The notes beneath the pieces are model-generated. The model searched no databases. It was not told the origin of the DNA and saw only the letters and a list, made by a program, of their open reading frames with translations. From Amblyornis subalaris (taxonomy: Eukaryota; Chordata; Aves; Passeriformes; Ptilonorhynchidae): DNA of 64,000 nucleotides. Position numbers and translations under genes: made by a program. The DNA lies in assembly GCA_018881555.1 (NCBI GenBank), contig JACAXG010000012.1, forward strand, positions 8,040,980-8,104,979. Direction: 5' to 3'. Positions 12,501-26,125 of the stretch are shown here, piece after piece (the stretch's first letter is position 1; each line of letters opens with the position of its first letter).

Positions 12501-15500
12501 TTTTCAGAAACATTGTGCAAATGACAAATACAATGCTTCACTACAGCCTCTCTGCTCTAATAGTCTGAAATGTGAAGCTAATGAACTTTAGCTTTCAACA
12601 CCATTGAACCTCATTATACTGTAAATACCCCTAGTGTAACATCATCTTGTGACTCAGATATCAAAACCAACGATGAAACTATCAGAAAAGAAGGAAAAAG
12701 CTACAATCTTAAAAAAAAGCCGGTCAGATTCATCTTTCCACAGTGAATATTTGTCCTGGGAGAAGCAGTGAAAAATTATAAAGTTTGTAATGGAAAAATG
12801 CTGGATATTGAGACATGTATGGATGCTACAGAATCAGAATATAGCATACAGGAAACAGACTAACAGTCTGTCCTTGATGGAGTTGCTTAGAGTGGTTGCT
12901 GAATCTCTCCTGTAAGAAGTTCTAACCCATGCACTGCAGACACAAACAACTGGAACCAGATTTCATTCACCAAACATGTAGGGTTCATGTCACTAATCTG
13001 TAACTGCTTTGAGCGCTCCAGTGACACAAAAGAGCTGGAACTCCAGTCCTCACTGTGTGAAGAGTACTGCTGATCCCTTGCCTCCCCAGCAGGATAAAGT
13101 GGTGAAGGAGAATTTACTCAAGACTCCAGCCCTTTATTTTCAAATCTCAGTGTTCTGGTACACAGGAAGGCCAATCTTACTATGAGTCAAGCAGAGAGAA
13201 GGAAACAAGTGTTTGCAGGAAGCAGATGGATGTCATGTAATCAAAGTAAATGAAGTCTATATCAGGATACCATGTAGTTAATAGGAATAGGAGGGAACAT
13301 CCCCTGGCAGCATATTTTCATTATCTCCCCAGATGCAGGATTATGTCCTTTGATAAAACTGGTACTGATCGTTTTTGGAGGCAGAACAGGCAGGTGCTGT
13401 GTGGACCTAGGATAACAAACATCTATCTTCACATGTGGGCGATAATGTTGAAAAGGAAGGTATGGATACTGGGAGGTAGTCAACTGGAGTAGGAGTCTCG
13501 AGTAAGACTGACTGAGATCAGATAAAAGCATAAATTAAGGATTCACAGAGTGGACATCTTCAATGTCAGCATTTATTATATACTTCTAATTGGAGGACCT
13601 CAGTTCTCAATTTTCCTAATAGATACCTGCGACAAAGACATCCTGAATGCTGTATACTACTCAGTGATTGCTAGGCAAACATTATTGGAGTGTCAATATT
13701 TGCTTTTTTTTCTAGAGCTATCATTGTTTGAGAGGGTATAAGTAATTTCGGATAATGTTTTACCAGTGATATATTAAACATGGATGAAAAGCATCTTGTA
13801 TGCCTACTCTGTGCTTTTTCACTTTGTGTTTTATTTTGCAGTGAAAACAATTGCTAGACATGTGATAAATCCAGAACCTGAGCAACAATTAGTGATAGTG
13901 GAGCTGGAGATACACCCATAGTTGCAAGTTTGGTCAACTTACCCAAAGCCTTCACCACAAACTTAATGAAAAACACTGCTCACTATTTGCATGAAATTGC
14001 AGTACCCAGATAATTTGACAGGGTGACTGAGCCATACAGTTCTGCAGTAATACTTCAGATCATCCTATTGGTCAANTGGTCATTCAATATATAGGTAACT
14101 GCATTTCATATAACAGCCACCCAAGGTAGACGGCAGATCACTATGATTTTTGGTAATAAAATGCCTGGAGAGTCTCCTGCTGTGCTTGGAAAAAAGACAG
14201 AAGAAAAGTGGATTGCAAAATCCAAATACTATGGTCTTGGATCCCTGACATAGGTCGAGAATATGTTGTTTGGAAGTTGAACACATATTTCAGATCTAGA
14301 GATCCACACCACAGAACCAAAAGTTTTGAAAGGACAGCTTTGTTACCCATGGTTGTTTTGCTCACTTCAATGTTTTTCCTCCACCCTGCTGTATAATCAG
14401 CATACAGATTGACCTCATAAAAAAAATGTGCCTTTCAATGGGTGTTTAAATTAATTATTATTCTTATGCAAGTCAGTTGGGAAGATGTTTAAATCCACAA
14501 TATGTCTTTTTCCACGTGAAGAAATTTGGTTTCACAAACGGGAACTTCAAGCATCTGAAGCAGACAAAAATCTATGGTAAGGATCTGACAAGAAACTTCT
14601 GCCTATTCTATGCTAGAGCTTACATTTATATGAAACATGACTAAGATCATGCTAAATAGGAAATTTTCTTGTCATTAAACTGTTTGGTAACTGCTGGTCA
14701 GTGTAAGTCATGTTTTCCTTAGTGCTTAGTCTGAAGAGAGCAAGAGCCTCTCACAGCTCCAGTTGCATAGGATAGTTCAAATATAAAAGCTCATGTGTTC
14801 AGCTCTCTTACATTCTTGGGACATTTCCCAAAGGATCAGCTATTTCAATAACACCACAAAGTTCTTTGCTTCCTCTTTTTTCACTTCTGATGAAACTTCC
14901 TCTATCAAAGACCAGAGCTAATGGTCCAGATTTAATCAACAGAAGTATTTACATTTCAAAATAATGAGACCCACTCAGCTGGTAACTTGTTAATTAGTTC
15001 TCCAGCATTCTCCTTTTATCCTCTTGTGCTGCTGTGGTGCAGCTGACAATCCTTCCAATACTAAGGGAAGTTACTTGAGCAAGTGTTATCTCAGAGTTCT
15101 ATCTTGCTCCAGGATCAATTTACGCCAACCGGTTGATTACAAAACTACTCCTGATTTACCTAGAGGTAAATGTCTTTATGTATCACACTGTCTTACTCCT
15201 CCTAACAAGTTTTTGCCTTGTATTTTTGCATGCTGGATGTCTGCAAAGCAATTACATACCAGAATTTAAGCCTCTCTGCCCTGTTATCTTTTAACAATGC
15301 TATTCTTTCACTCTGGAGCTCCTAATATTGAGGTCAGATTCACATTTACAGAAAAGCTATTTATACCACTTTATAATTCAGCGCCATTTTTTTTCTTAAT
15401 TCTATGTAAAGGCCCTTCTACCCAGCTATACAAAGGTACAAGAATGTCCATTAATATTTTTTTTTCTAGCACCTAGACACTTGCAAGTGTGGATGTATGT

Positions 15501-18500
15501 GAAGAATGAGGATCTGTTCCCATCTTCTGTCCTGGTGCTAATACTGTCAGAAACACATCTGCTGGGTTTCACAGTCTTCTCCAGCAGATCCCTTAACAAC
15601 TGGAAAATTCCACCAATTAGTCAGTGCAAGACATGCTTCAGCTGATATGCTGGCAATCGGTTGCTCCAGAGCCTAGATCGATTTTGTCCTGTGATTATCA
15701 ATTCTCCAGTCAGAGAGAACAGACAACATCTCAAAGACAAGAAGATGTTTCAAGAAATAAAATCAGGATGTTTTACTCAGCACATAATTTCCTCCTATAT
15801 CCCAGTTTTGCAAGGCACATAAGTCTGTGCTTAACTTCAAGCATAACGAATCATCTCTTTAGGAACAGGAAGTTTTTCTGGAACTGGAGACTATGTCTTC
15901 TCTTCTGCAATTCCATAGTTGTGTAGTTGTGCATGCAGTTGTGTGCCTTCTTTTTTCTTTTTTCTTTTTCCTTCTTCTTCTTCTTTTTCTTTTTTTTACA
16001 TTTCCCCTTTTCTTTTTTCCCTGTCACATATAATGCAACTGTGCAAAGTTATTTTCTTTCCTAAACATGGTGGGTGGTCAAGGAGACAATTATTTAAGTT
16101 ATAAGGTGGTGGAATAAATTATAAAAATAGCAGCATATTCCCAACTTTTTAACTTGAATTTGTATTTCTGAACCATTTAAAATTCTCTGGAGGCCTGAGG
16201 ACTAAGTACAGATAAGACTGAATCTGTCTTTTTAATTGATTGTTTATCTTCTATAAATTAATTACATAACTAAGTTTCTGAAAACCACAAATAAGGACCA
16301 AGAAGCAGCACAAATAGTAAGTAAAAAACCAAAAAAATAAATAAAACTGCCATGCAAAACTTTATCCTTCCCAAGTCTCCAGGACATCTTTTGAATACCC
16401 ATCTGATTTTAAGTGTTTGTGATCATGGGAAGAAATGCTCCCACGTGTTGCAAATGTAGAAAAATATTGCCAATATTAAAAAAAAAATTTAAAAAATATT
16501 TTAATAGAAAAATCTCATCTTTGAATCAGACATTTAGAGCCTGCATGTGTTGCCTGTAAAGCCAATGCAATGATTCTGATTTTCACAGAAATGTCATCCA
16601 GCCCTAGGATGGGCAGAAGTTGTGATTTTTGGATCTGAGTTTCAGGGATTAAAATTCTAGAAATGTAATTCATGAACTGGAGGATTCAGGTTGGGTATAT
16701 TTCACTTGCAATACTTGAAAGGAATCTAGTCACTTCCTTAAAGATAATCTCATGTTTTTATAAGGGTTACTCAGGAAGATTTATTTTATCACAAGGTTTC
16801 CAGCTTGTTCATCCATAGGAGGAATAAATCTTGAAAAGTATCACTTGATAGCCAAATTTGTGACAAGCAGTGAACTAAGTGCCTATATATGCAAAACCCA
16901 CTCATCTGATGAAAACTCCCTGATTAAATAGATGGTTCAATAGAACAAAGAGAAGAAGTAAGAACTGGGGAAAGAGGGTTAATTAATTAAATGTTTTTTC
17001 AAGCTACTACTGTTTCTTTTCTTCCTGGCTCCTTTTCCTGTACTTTAAAAAAAATTCATCCCCCTAGAATAGTCTATCAATAGCACAAGCATTCACAACA
17101 GATTAGCCCAGAGTGGACTCGGATCTACTTTCACTGTTAAGACAAAACTTCCATTGATACCAGTGAGTTTGACCCTGAAATACACTTTTCTAGTTGACTT
17201 GTCAGAGCTCGGCTTTGCTGCCCAGTTGGTGTGATGCACACCATGTACCTATTTACTTAAGATCCTGAATGAGAAGCGAGAATTACAGAAAATCTGTTCT
17301 CAACCACATTAGTTTAATTTGGATATTTGTGGGATTCAGTAGAGAGCTAGCAAGACTAACCTAGCTACGGAATAAGAATGTTAGTGTATCAGGCTCTGGT
17401 CACATAATTTTTCAAATACAAATAATCTTTGTTGTGACTATGAATATACAGACTTGGAGGTTGGTTTGCCTTTTTTTTTTTTAACTTTTACATGACATTT
17501 GGACATTTGTTCCTACAAAGAACTGTGCATATATTTGACCTTAAACTCTGTGGAGTAGTCTCCTACGCCTCCCAACTTTAATTCCTTAATTTCAGCACGT
17601 GCAAGGTATAAGGTTAAGCAGCTCAAGGATGCTTTGGGGCATTCTGGTCTATCATCTGCACAATGGTGTGGGAGTCTTCTGCATATATTCACAGCAGCAA
17701 GTAAACAGCTGGATTATTGTTATAATAGTTTTGTGTGAGGAAGATATAAAGAAGAATAGCAGAAAGAAGAATATCTTAGAAAATATTTCAGTGTAAAGTT
17801 ATGGTATGGCGTGGGAAGGTGTAGAAGCAGTCATTAGATAATCTAGACCTTAAAACCTACTGCATGTTATTTGTGACCACTCAGAAAAAACCTCTTTGCT
17901 CAGCCTAAAGGTTCTGAATATCCTTACTTTCAGTTCTACAACTTGTTCACTAGCTTCTCCATTTGATTTTGTACTTTTTATTAGAAAATTCTTTCTTTAC
18001 AAATTTGAATATTGGCAAGCTACTCTTTGGCATGCTTCTTACCCAGAGAAGGTTGCTCAATTATGCTGTGGCCCCTTTTATTTACTCCTAACTTACAGTT
18101 GCTTTTTGTCAGCCATTAATAGGTAAATATTTTACTATCTGGTTTTCTTCATCTACTAAAATCTTATCTATATAGAATTGTCTGGCAGCTACAGAGTCCT
18201 CTTCCTACCCTTCACTCTGTGACCTGACGTGTCCTCACTCTAGAGATTATAGTAAGTATTACAATATCCCATTGAATTTTGACACTGCCCCATTCTTCAG
18301 GAATACCTATTACGTCAAGTTCTCCTTCCACGGCCATAGAGTCTGCTTTCACCTGCTATTATTTTTAAGCTTGTGGTATGCAGACATCGATATTACTTAT
18401 TTTTGGCCATCTACCTATTTTTAAACAACTCCTGTGCCTAGCCCCCTACTTCAGAATATACCACTGTGATTTCACTGTAGTTATCCTCAATGTTATCCAT

Positions 18501-21500
18501 CATCCCTGTTCCCGTCTTTTAGAACTGGATACAGAGTTAACATGCTGATAGCGGGAAAAGAAGATACATGGAGATGCAGGCACTCTTCTACCCAAAGACA
18601 TGCCTACCCACATCCTACCCAGTGCAGATAATTCACTGCCTTGTCCTGCATGGTGCTATGAGGTCAGAGCTCATAGCTCACAAATCCCTTTCCATAATTA
18701 GATCAGGGCTGCATTTTCCCTTGGAAATGCTCCCTCTTTATCATCAAGACATTTAAAAGCTCACTTTTCTTTTTTTTTTTTTTGCTTTCTTTTTGGTTTG
18801 GTTTTTTTTATGCAATGGGATAGCTGATTTTTCCTAGCAATTTTTTCCCTGTTAGGAAAATGATAATTAAAAACAATTTCTACTTTCAATTTTTTTCAGC
18901 TATTTCATTACTGAACCTTCCATTGGCTCACTGGAAACTGTGAGAGAGGATTTGATTCTTTTCTGTGGAAAGAACATGGAAAAACCTTGCTAGGCCTTTT
19001 GTAGGAAAAGAACAATTTTTCTTTTATCCAGGATTTTGCTTCAATTTTGTATAACATTTCTTTGAAAATACATGTCCCAGTTTCCTTTTAAACTTCTTTA
19101 TTCTGTTCAGCTACTGAAAAGGCTGCAGATGGAAGGGGAGAACTAGGAACTCCCCATGCCAATCAGCTCTATTCATTCTATGACTGTATTTATTAGTTTC
19201 ATTAAAAACATATTGAGCAGCCCTGGTTCCTCAGTTCTGCACACCTACACAATCCCGACTGCCTTGCCACCCCCCTGTCAGTAAGGGCTCTATCCTGAGG
19301 CCTCTCTCAGCTTGAGATTCCACATGAAACATGAATCCAAGAGGATACCACATGCTTTTAGGTCTTGCTGGAAAGATTTCACACTGCTTGACGGGTGCAG
19401 AGGGGGCTGGGGACAGTTAGATGACGAAAAAACAAGGGCTCAAGATGGACTGATAGTTAATTTTTTTTTTTAAAAGAGAAACGGAAAGAAAAAGTCTGTG
19501 CAAAGCTTGGAAAATATCTCCATTGTTACTGCCATCACTGACATGAATGTACATGTAACATCTGACCAGCGTATTAGTCATAAACTATGGTTTTGTAGGA
19601 AATACAGTACACTGGGCTGCCACTAGACAAAGGAGCAGTTCTTGGAGAAGGCTGTTAATTTGTTACATTTGTAATGCTGAGGCATGGACTTGTCCCCTTC
19701 AGAAAATGTTATGTTCTCTATATACCTCCTCCTGTTCTTATTAAAATCAGAACTATGTGGAAATGCAGAACCATGGCAGGAGTCTGCTACTTATGGGACA
19801 AAAAGAATGGGTGCTGACAGAAGTATTATACTGGCTTTTAGCACTTTTGTTGGTGGGGTTTTATTTTAAATTTATTTTATTGTATGACAAAATACAAAAA
19901 GTTTGGTATGAATAAAAAATCTCCATACTCAGGACTGAGAATTAGGGTTGCAGTTTAAATTATACTTAAGTTGAAAACCTACCTAGTAACTTTAATGGTC
20001 TTTAGCTCAGACACCAGGCTAGAGACAACTTTTCAGAAAAAGAAATTTATTTCTGTATTCAGCCCTGAAGAGTGATCCACAAAAATCTGTCTGCTCAGAC
20101 ACATTGGAACTTAACATCTTCCTCTCTTTGGAAATGATCTCTCTTTCCGTAAACATCAGATTGAATAACTGCCACCTAAATACCCTAATTTCTTTCTTCC
20201 TTCTCCACAACCTCTAACACCTGCACCCTACAATTCTTCAAGAAAGGAAGAGACTGGAGTATGCACTGATGCCCTTAAGCACTCTCAAGGATTTATCACA
20301 TACAATCTCTTCCATACCTACCTTTTTTTTTTATTCTTAAGTGGGTCATAGTGTATTAGCCCACAGTGTATCACATAACCAGGGTACTTTTTTGTCTTTT
20401 ATGGTAATAGTGATTCAAGGATACAGAAAAAAGATCTGCTTTCTACCAAACAAAAAAAAATTCTTAATATTACTTGCTCCTGTTCTTGAAATGTTTGATC
20501 TTCACAGTAACCCTTGACAGAAAATTCCTAGCACTGCTTCCTTTTCAGATGATTGAGCAGAGGTGCACTGGCATCACAAAATACATATCAGTATTACATC
20601 AGCATGGCCTCAGCCAAGACTGAATACATATGCATCCCGAAATTTACACGTTTTTGTGTGAAAAGAAATAAGTCCTCTCCTTCAGAGAGCTCATCCTGTT
20701 CACAGGCACATGCTTGGTCCTTCCCAGACTACACACGGCCCATGAGTGATGCATCACATTATTCCAACAAAGAACACAATTGAGAGGACAAGGCAGGGAG
20801 AGAGGAGAACCACGGCGACCCACGCTTTCACCTACTGTATTGGTAATTCACCTGCCTGGTGCTGCCACTGAAGCTATCCCTTTGGCAGTTTGGCAGACAA
20901 CTAAGAAGTTGGTGTTTAACAGGATATAACTTGATTGAAGGCAATATAAACCAAGAATGACACGGTGTTATAAACAGATTAGCAGACAGGTGTGACCAGG
21001 GAAATCAGTCTGTGACCTCCATGTCTTTGGAATCTGATAATTTCATTAATGCAGGTACCCCAGTCTGGTAGAAATATGATATCATCCCTGGTTTAGGAAG
21101 TTGTGGGGAGGCTAAAGACTCCCAACACCAATAAAGATATTTAGGTATTGAATTCTACTGTGAATTTGGACCAAAGTGACAGGTTTACAGGGGCTTACAG
21201 GAGTGTCTGGCTTGACAGAGAAGGTTTCCTAACACCATACTAGTATTGCACTAAGAAGAGCTTTGTTCCTGTCCTCTCTGACATCGCTTAAGTATAGGTT
21301 GGGGGTAGGAAAATGTTCCTAAGGATTGTGTTACGGTACCACCAGAAAGGTAAAGAGGGAACATAAGAACTTGCATATTCCTAAATACACATGCGTATAT
21401 ACACAGGTAAATACATATGCATGTATGTGGGTTTACACAGAAAGTGACATTGTTGCTGATGGTGATTACCTGTTCGCTCTGACAGCTGCCAGCACACAAA

Positions 21501-22869
21501 ATGGATGTTAGTTTGGTTCCTAACAGATGTGTACCCCTTTGCACAGCTGGCAACGCTCAACACAGGTAAGAGCAGTTAGAATCAATAAGCCTTAAACTTA
21601 AGTGGTGCAGAAACTCGTTTAGTCCTCCACTTCAACTAGTTCTTCTGGGTCAGGTATGGGGCATATGGCATGTGAAGGAAAAATCATAAACATCCTTGTC
21701 TAGTGTTTTCACCAGCCACAATTTTTCACCAAATAAAGCGAAATAAAAAACATCATGAGCATAAAGTGATTTTGGCATCAGACTCTCCTTGTTTTCAGTT
21801 CCATCACACTCTAAGACAATTGGCACCATAATCAGACAAATAAAAATTATGGCATGTCTGAGGGTCACATCCTTCTACTGGAACCATAGATTTTTCTGAA
21901 ACAATTTACAAATTCTGTTCATAAAAATCAACACATGGAATAATGAAATTACTCTGTGCCTTACTGAAAAATTAGTTGCTGTATATAAAACAAAAGGTAT
22001 TGTAACCAATGGCAACAGTTACATGGATTTGGTTTTGGTCAAGGAGAGATGCTGTTACCAACTTGGTGTCAAAGTCAACTCAAGTTCCCTGCGGACTAGG
22101 CTGTAAATTCCTGGAGACAGGATTTAGCATAGAGCTCAGTAATAAAAAAATCATAGTTTAAACCATCCTCCTTGAGCCAGGCTACTGTCAGTAGAAACCC
22201 TCTCCCCACTGCTTATTGCTAATGTTTGAACTTCTGTTAAGTGGACCACCTCTACTCTCTCCATGGAAAGAGGAAACCAGCACTAGCCTTTCACAGGCAG
22301 AATAACCCAGGCAAAATGCCTACACAGATATTAACACCTTGCTGTGTGTCTGCTAGAGCCATGGAGCAAGTAAATTCCATGGGCATTCTATACTTGTACT
22401 ATTTACATTTACCTAAAATGTCTGCAGTGGTGTAGGTACAATCTGGCACTTCCACATCCTGGTACAGTTCCTGACCATGCGGCTCCTCATAACATTTCGC
22501 TCTCTATATTTGAGTTGAGGTTTTCTTTGAATGTTTTGTCTTCATTGTCCTTTTCCTCCCTTCCTCTTCTGTAAAAAAAAAAAATCAATAAGGCATTTGA
22601 ATCTGTATATTTGATTAAATTGACACAAACATACAAGCAGTTTTCTCTTTTTGACTAATTTTCATCTGTTTAAGCAGCTTCCAAGCAAGTTCTTCCCTGT
22701 GTGGAAATGGGGAGCTTCTGAAAAGTGAAGGATAATTGGCCAAAACCCTTTTGACACTCACTGACAGTGATTTTCGATTAATTAGGGCACATTCTCCTCT
22801 TGATATATATATAATGTAACTCCCACTAACATCAAAGAGAAAGCTGGCCTCCTTCAGTTTGTCAGGCAG
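3501..22869. other. Long intergenic stretch, no gene recognised
   Basis: About 19 kb of AT-rich sequence. Open frames are at most about 140 codons and look random in composition. I noted homopolymer and polypyrimidine tracts (15946-15997, 18766-18783), a short GAAAA run near 11507-11530 and A/T-only runs near 16477-16505. A poorly conserved exon or a non-coding RNA could be missed by eye. Confidence 0.55.
15946..15997 (+). repeat. Polypyrimidine (T/C) tract
   Basis: About 50 bases are almost all T and C with TTC triplet runs, followed by more C/T-rich sequence to about 16020. It is simple sequence with no splice partner that I can identify. Confidence 0.8.
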
Positions 22870-24540
22870 CAACTACCTAGAGGCTGGTCTTTTATTCAGC
22901 GGCTGAGCAAAATTGCTCAGCCCGTGGATGTTTTTTTCACCTGCCCACCGTAGTGGGCCAGCTTCCTTCTGGAGCATGTGTCTACCTCTTGCTGCCAGTA
23001 GCATCAAGTGCAGGCAGCAGCAGGGGAAGGAGGAGGCCTGCCAAGCCGGGTGGCCATCCCAGCTGCTGCTGGCACAGCTGACATCCGGAAGCACCATGTT
23101 GGACATCCGAGGCGCCAAGCTGAAGTGGCCCAGCTGTTGGGGGCTGTGTTCAGAAAGCCGCACAGCTACTTCTCACACCACAGATAATTAATTTTGGTCA
23201 ATACCTGGTCACAGTAACACAGCTCCTGCGAACCCGTGGTGCTCCCCTCACATACAGCTGTGGCTGTCAGGAGAGACCAAGAGCAGCTGCTGGAGGGAAT
23301 GGCACTGTGTGGGATAGCTGACAGTGATCATACGGACACAGAAACACACCTGGGGCCTCCTGGGGCTGCCTGTTCAGCATGGTTTACATCTCAGACCAGT
23401 GAAATCTCATACCTTTCCCCACACAATCTCCCAAAACAGCGCCAGTATCTGTGCCTTTGGGCACCTGCTCTCCCTGAGCCCTACCCAGGCAGGGGTGGGG
23501 CGGGTGTCTGGGGCCATACCGACAATTTAACAGTAGGGACAACTGGACCATGGCTCTCTGTTGAGTTTACTAATGAAAATGTGACCTGCAGATGCCTAGC
23601 TGGCTGGGCTTAATCCATACCATGGCTCGGAAGAGCAGGCACCCAGCACCAGGAATGCTGATAGAAAAGCAGACAAGGGGTTAATAGCAATGCCCACCAC
23701 CAAGAACATAGCAGCATTTTAAAATTCTGTGGTTACATTTTATAATTCTTTGGTGAAAATACAAACCCTAAGGGCTCTGCAGAAGGCCTGGACAGCTTTG
23801 CAATTGGGGACCCCAAAAGAGTGAGGTATTGGGTGGGGAAAGAAGGGTGACAGAATCACTGTAAGGGGAGAGGGCAGCATGGCTTCCAAGTACCGGGAAA
23901 GGACCTGCCTGATGGGAGAACATGTCATCCTGTGCTTCCATTCAACCTTAACACTCCTGCTGCTGCTGGCATCACTTCAGTTGCTGAGGCACTGAGCAGG
24001 GCTGGTGCTTGCAGTCAATGCCAAAAGGTGCGTGACAGGACAGGCCAGCTGTGCCGGGAGCTCTGAGGGGAGAGAGGCGCCTTTCTGAGGGCCCTGCACC
24101 TCTCCTCAGGGCCTCGGCCATGAGGCGCCCAAGGGGCCCCACCCATGGGTCCTGCTCTCCACAGGCCAAGAAGGGAAACTCAACTGGCAGCATAAAAACA
24201 TGGAAATGGAGAGAGATAAGGAGTTGGCTGAGATGATTTGGGGAAATGCTTGCAAGATAAGCATCAAAAAATAAAAGCAGAATGGAAACAGTTAAGGTTT
24301 ATTAATAACCACTACTTGGGATTGCAGGGTGTCTGAGCTGATGCCTTGGTGCTCCTTATGTGACTTTACAAGGAGACAAAGATCTGCAGCTGAATCCTTC
24401 CGTTCTGTGCCACAGCTCATGAACCATATTTAGGTTACATGCTGGCAGCTCTCGCTGTTTCCCAGAGCATGAGGTGCTGCTCTTTGCCCATGAGGGCTGT
24501 GCTCTCCTTCCTGTTACAAATTACCTTCTTTCTAGCAGCT
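22870..24540. mobile_element. GC-rich, repeat-like block of uncertain type
   Basis: This block is clearly richer in G+C than its flanks. Two places read like minus-strand retroelement ends: GAATAAAAGACC opposite 22888-22899 beside a perfect hairpin, and TTAATAAACCTTAA opposite 24293-24306. The second shares AAGGTTTATTAA with the LTR-like block near 2669. Frames of 60-125 codons occur on both strands but none matches a domain I know. It may be one or two degenerate LTR elements, or simply GC-rich unique sequence. Confidence 0.28.
22901..22922. repeat. Perfect 10-bp inverted repeat (hairpin)
   Basis: GGCTGAGCAA at 22901-22910 and TTGCTCAGCC at 22913-22922 are exact reverse complements with a two-base AA spacer. 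It lies directly beside a minus-strand AATAAA (22889-22896 region), as an R-region stem-loop of a retroelement transcript might. Confidence 0.8.
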
Positions 24541-25719
24541 CTTTCTGCACCATAAGCCAGCCACACTATTTCAGGGTCACAGGAAAGAGGTGAAAGAAAC
24601 ATCTATTTTTGGGACAAAAATATTCACCTCAGAAGGCCAAGGTTCTCATTGCTGAATTTCAGGTACTTGTATTTATTTTGCAGCTTTCTATCAAAAGAGT
24701 AAGAAGCTTTTGTTGAAGGGCAGGAAATTTCCCATTTCTCAAAGATTCTTCCTGAATATTCCAAAATGCTTTTAAAATTGTATCATCACTCAACTATACT
24801 TCTCTTTACTTGTGGGATTAGTACTGGCCCTAGGTTTGATGACACCAGCTAGACAGAATCCTAGAGTGGGAAAGTGCCTCCTGATCATCTCAGTAAACTA
24901 GAAATACTAGACAAAATCCTCAAACCGGAAGGCCAACATTTGCCTGGAATGGGACTCTGGTTTCCAGCTCCCACACTCTATGTTACTTGGGGATCTCAAG
25001 TTGAATTCCTTTCTACCTGTTTGAGATACTTTTGTTCAGTCTGCACTACCAAAAAGCCCAGCAGAAATTCAGCAGATAGAGGTAAATTTGACTGAGTTTG
25101 GAAGAGTCTTCAAAGTCCTGAAGAATTTTAACCTCAAGACTAACTAGCTACAGTATTTTCATCTTGTTCAGTTCTATTGCCTTTCCATCAGTGAACATTA
25201 AACTGATAGAACAGAAGCAGACAAGGAATCTGAAACCATTCACAGGGGTACATGAGGAAGGGTCTGTGAAAATAGGATGTGGCAGTTACGATTTCAGACA
25301 AGAGATATCCAGAAAACCAAAGCCAATGTACAAGCCATGGACACAGAAGGCGCCTGGAAGTAACTGTTCCAATAACCCTCGTTAGCTCTCAGCACCACAG
25401 AGGTACACGATGAGGCACATGAGCTCTCAGTCAGCAGACATGGCTGGTGACTGGGCCTTTGGAAAGATTTCCAGCCAGGTGGTCAGAAACTGTTCATGAA
25501 AAACTGTTTATTTCATATCAAAGCTGACTGACATCTTGAAAAAACAATTAAACCCGGAAGCATTATAAATATTTGTAAAAACCAGCAAAATAACATAATT
25601 CTGGTGGCAAACCTTTGCTTTAATTCACTTTTAATGCTGCTCTTGTTATTTACTCTCATTAGAAAAAGGTGAGTAAAGCCAAAAATAAAAATAATAATTA
25701 AAGTTTTTTGAAAAAAGAG
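24541..25719. other. Intergenic sequence, nothing recognised
   Basis: Mixed-composition sequence without a gene, splice context or repeat I can name. Frames reach about 73 codons and look random. Confidence 0.5.
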
Positions 25720-26125
25720 GGGATAAAAACCTGAGAGGGCTGGGATTGTTCAGCATGGAGAAGAGGTGGCTTTGGGGGAGACCTCACTGCAGCCTTTTAG
25801 TACCTTAAGGGGGCTCATAAAAAGCATAGTGGGACTTCTCATACGAGCAGATAGTGACAGGCCAAGGGGTAATGGTTTTAAACTAAAATTGTGCAGGTTT
25901 AGATTAGGTATTAGGAAGAAATTCTTTAATCAGAGGGTTGTGAAGCACTGGAACAGGTTGCCCAAGGAGGTTTGGAGCCCCATGCCTGGAAGTGTTCAAG
26001 ACCAGGTTGGATGGATCCCAGAGCAACCTGATCTAGTGAGTGACACCCCTTCCCATGGCAGCGGGGTTGGAACCAGATGATCTTCAAGGTCCCTTTCAAC
26101 CCAGCCCATTCTATGATTCTATAAC
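25720..26125 (+). mobile_element. CR1 LINE, 5'-truncated 3' end
   Basis: The translated + strand shows the end of a CR1 reverse-transcriptase ORF (for example [20 protein letters not shown], then [12 protein letters not shown]). It is followed by the short CR1 3' UTR with GATCTTCAAGGTCCCTTTCAACC and the tail ATTCTATGATTCTATA at 26110-26125. CR1 is the dominant LINE of birds and reptiles, and nearly all copies are 5'-truncated like this one. A 104-codon frame through it is the relic of the transposon ORF and is not a host gene. Confidence 0.93.

Noticed and set aside
3501..22869. Possible exons of the neighbouring gene downstream of KLF7 (carboxypeptidase-like in mammals)
   Set aside because: I found no frame with recognisable carboxypeptidase motifs or splice-flanked conserved peptide.
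25766..26080. 104-codon frame as a possible gene
   Set aside because: It is the 3' end of a CR1 LINE ORF, confirmed by the CR1 tail directly after it.
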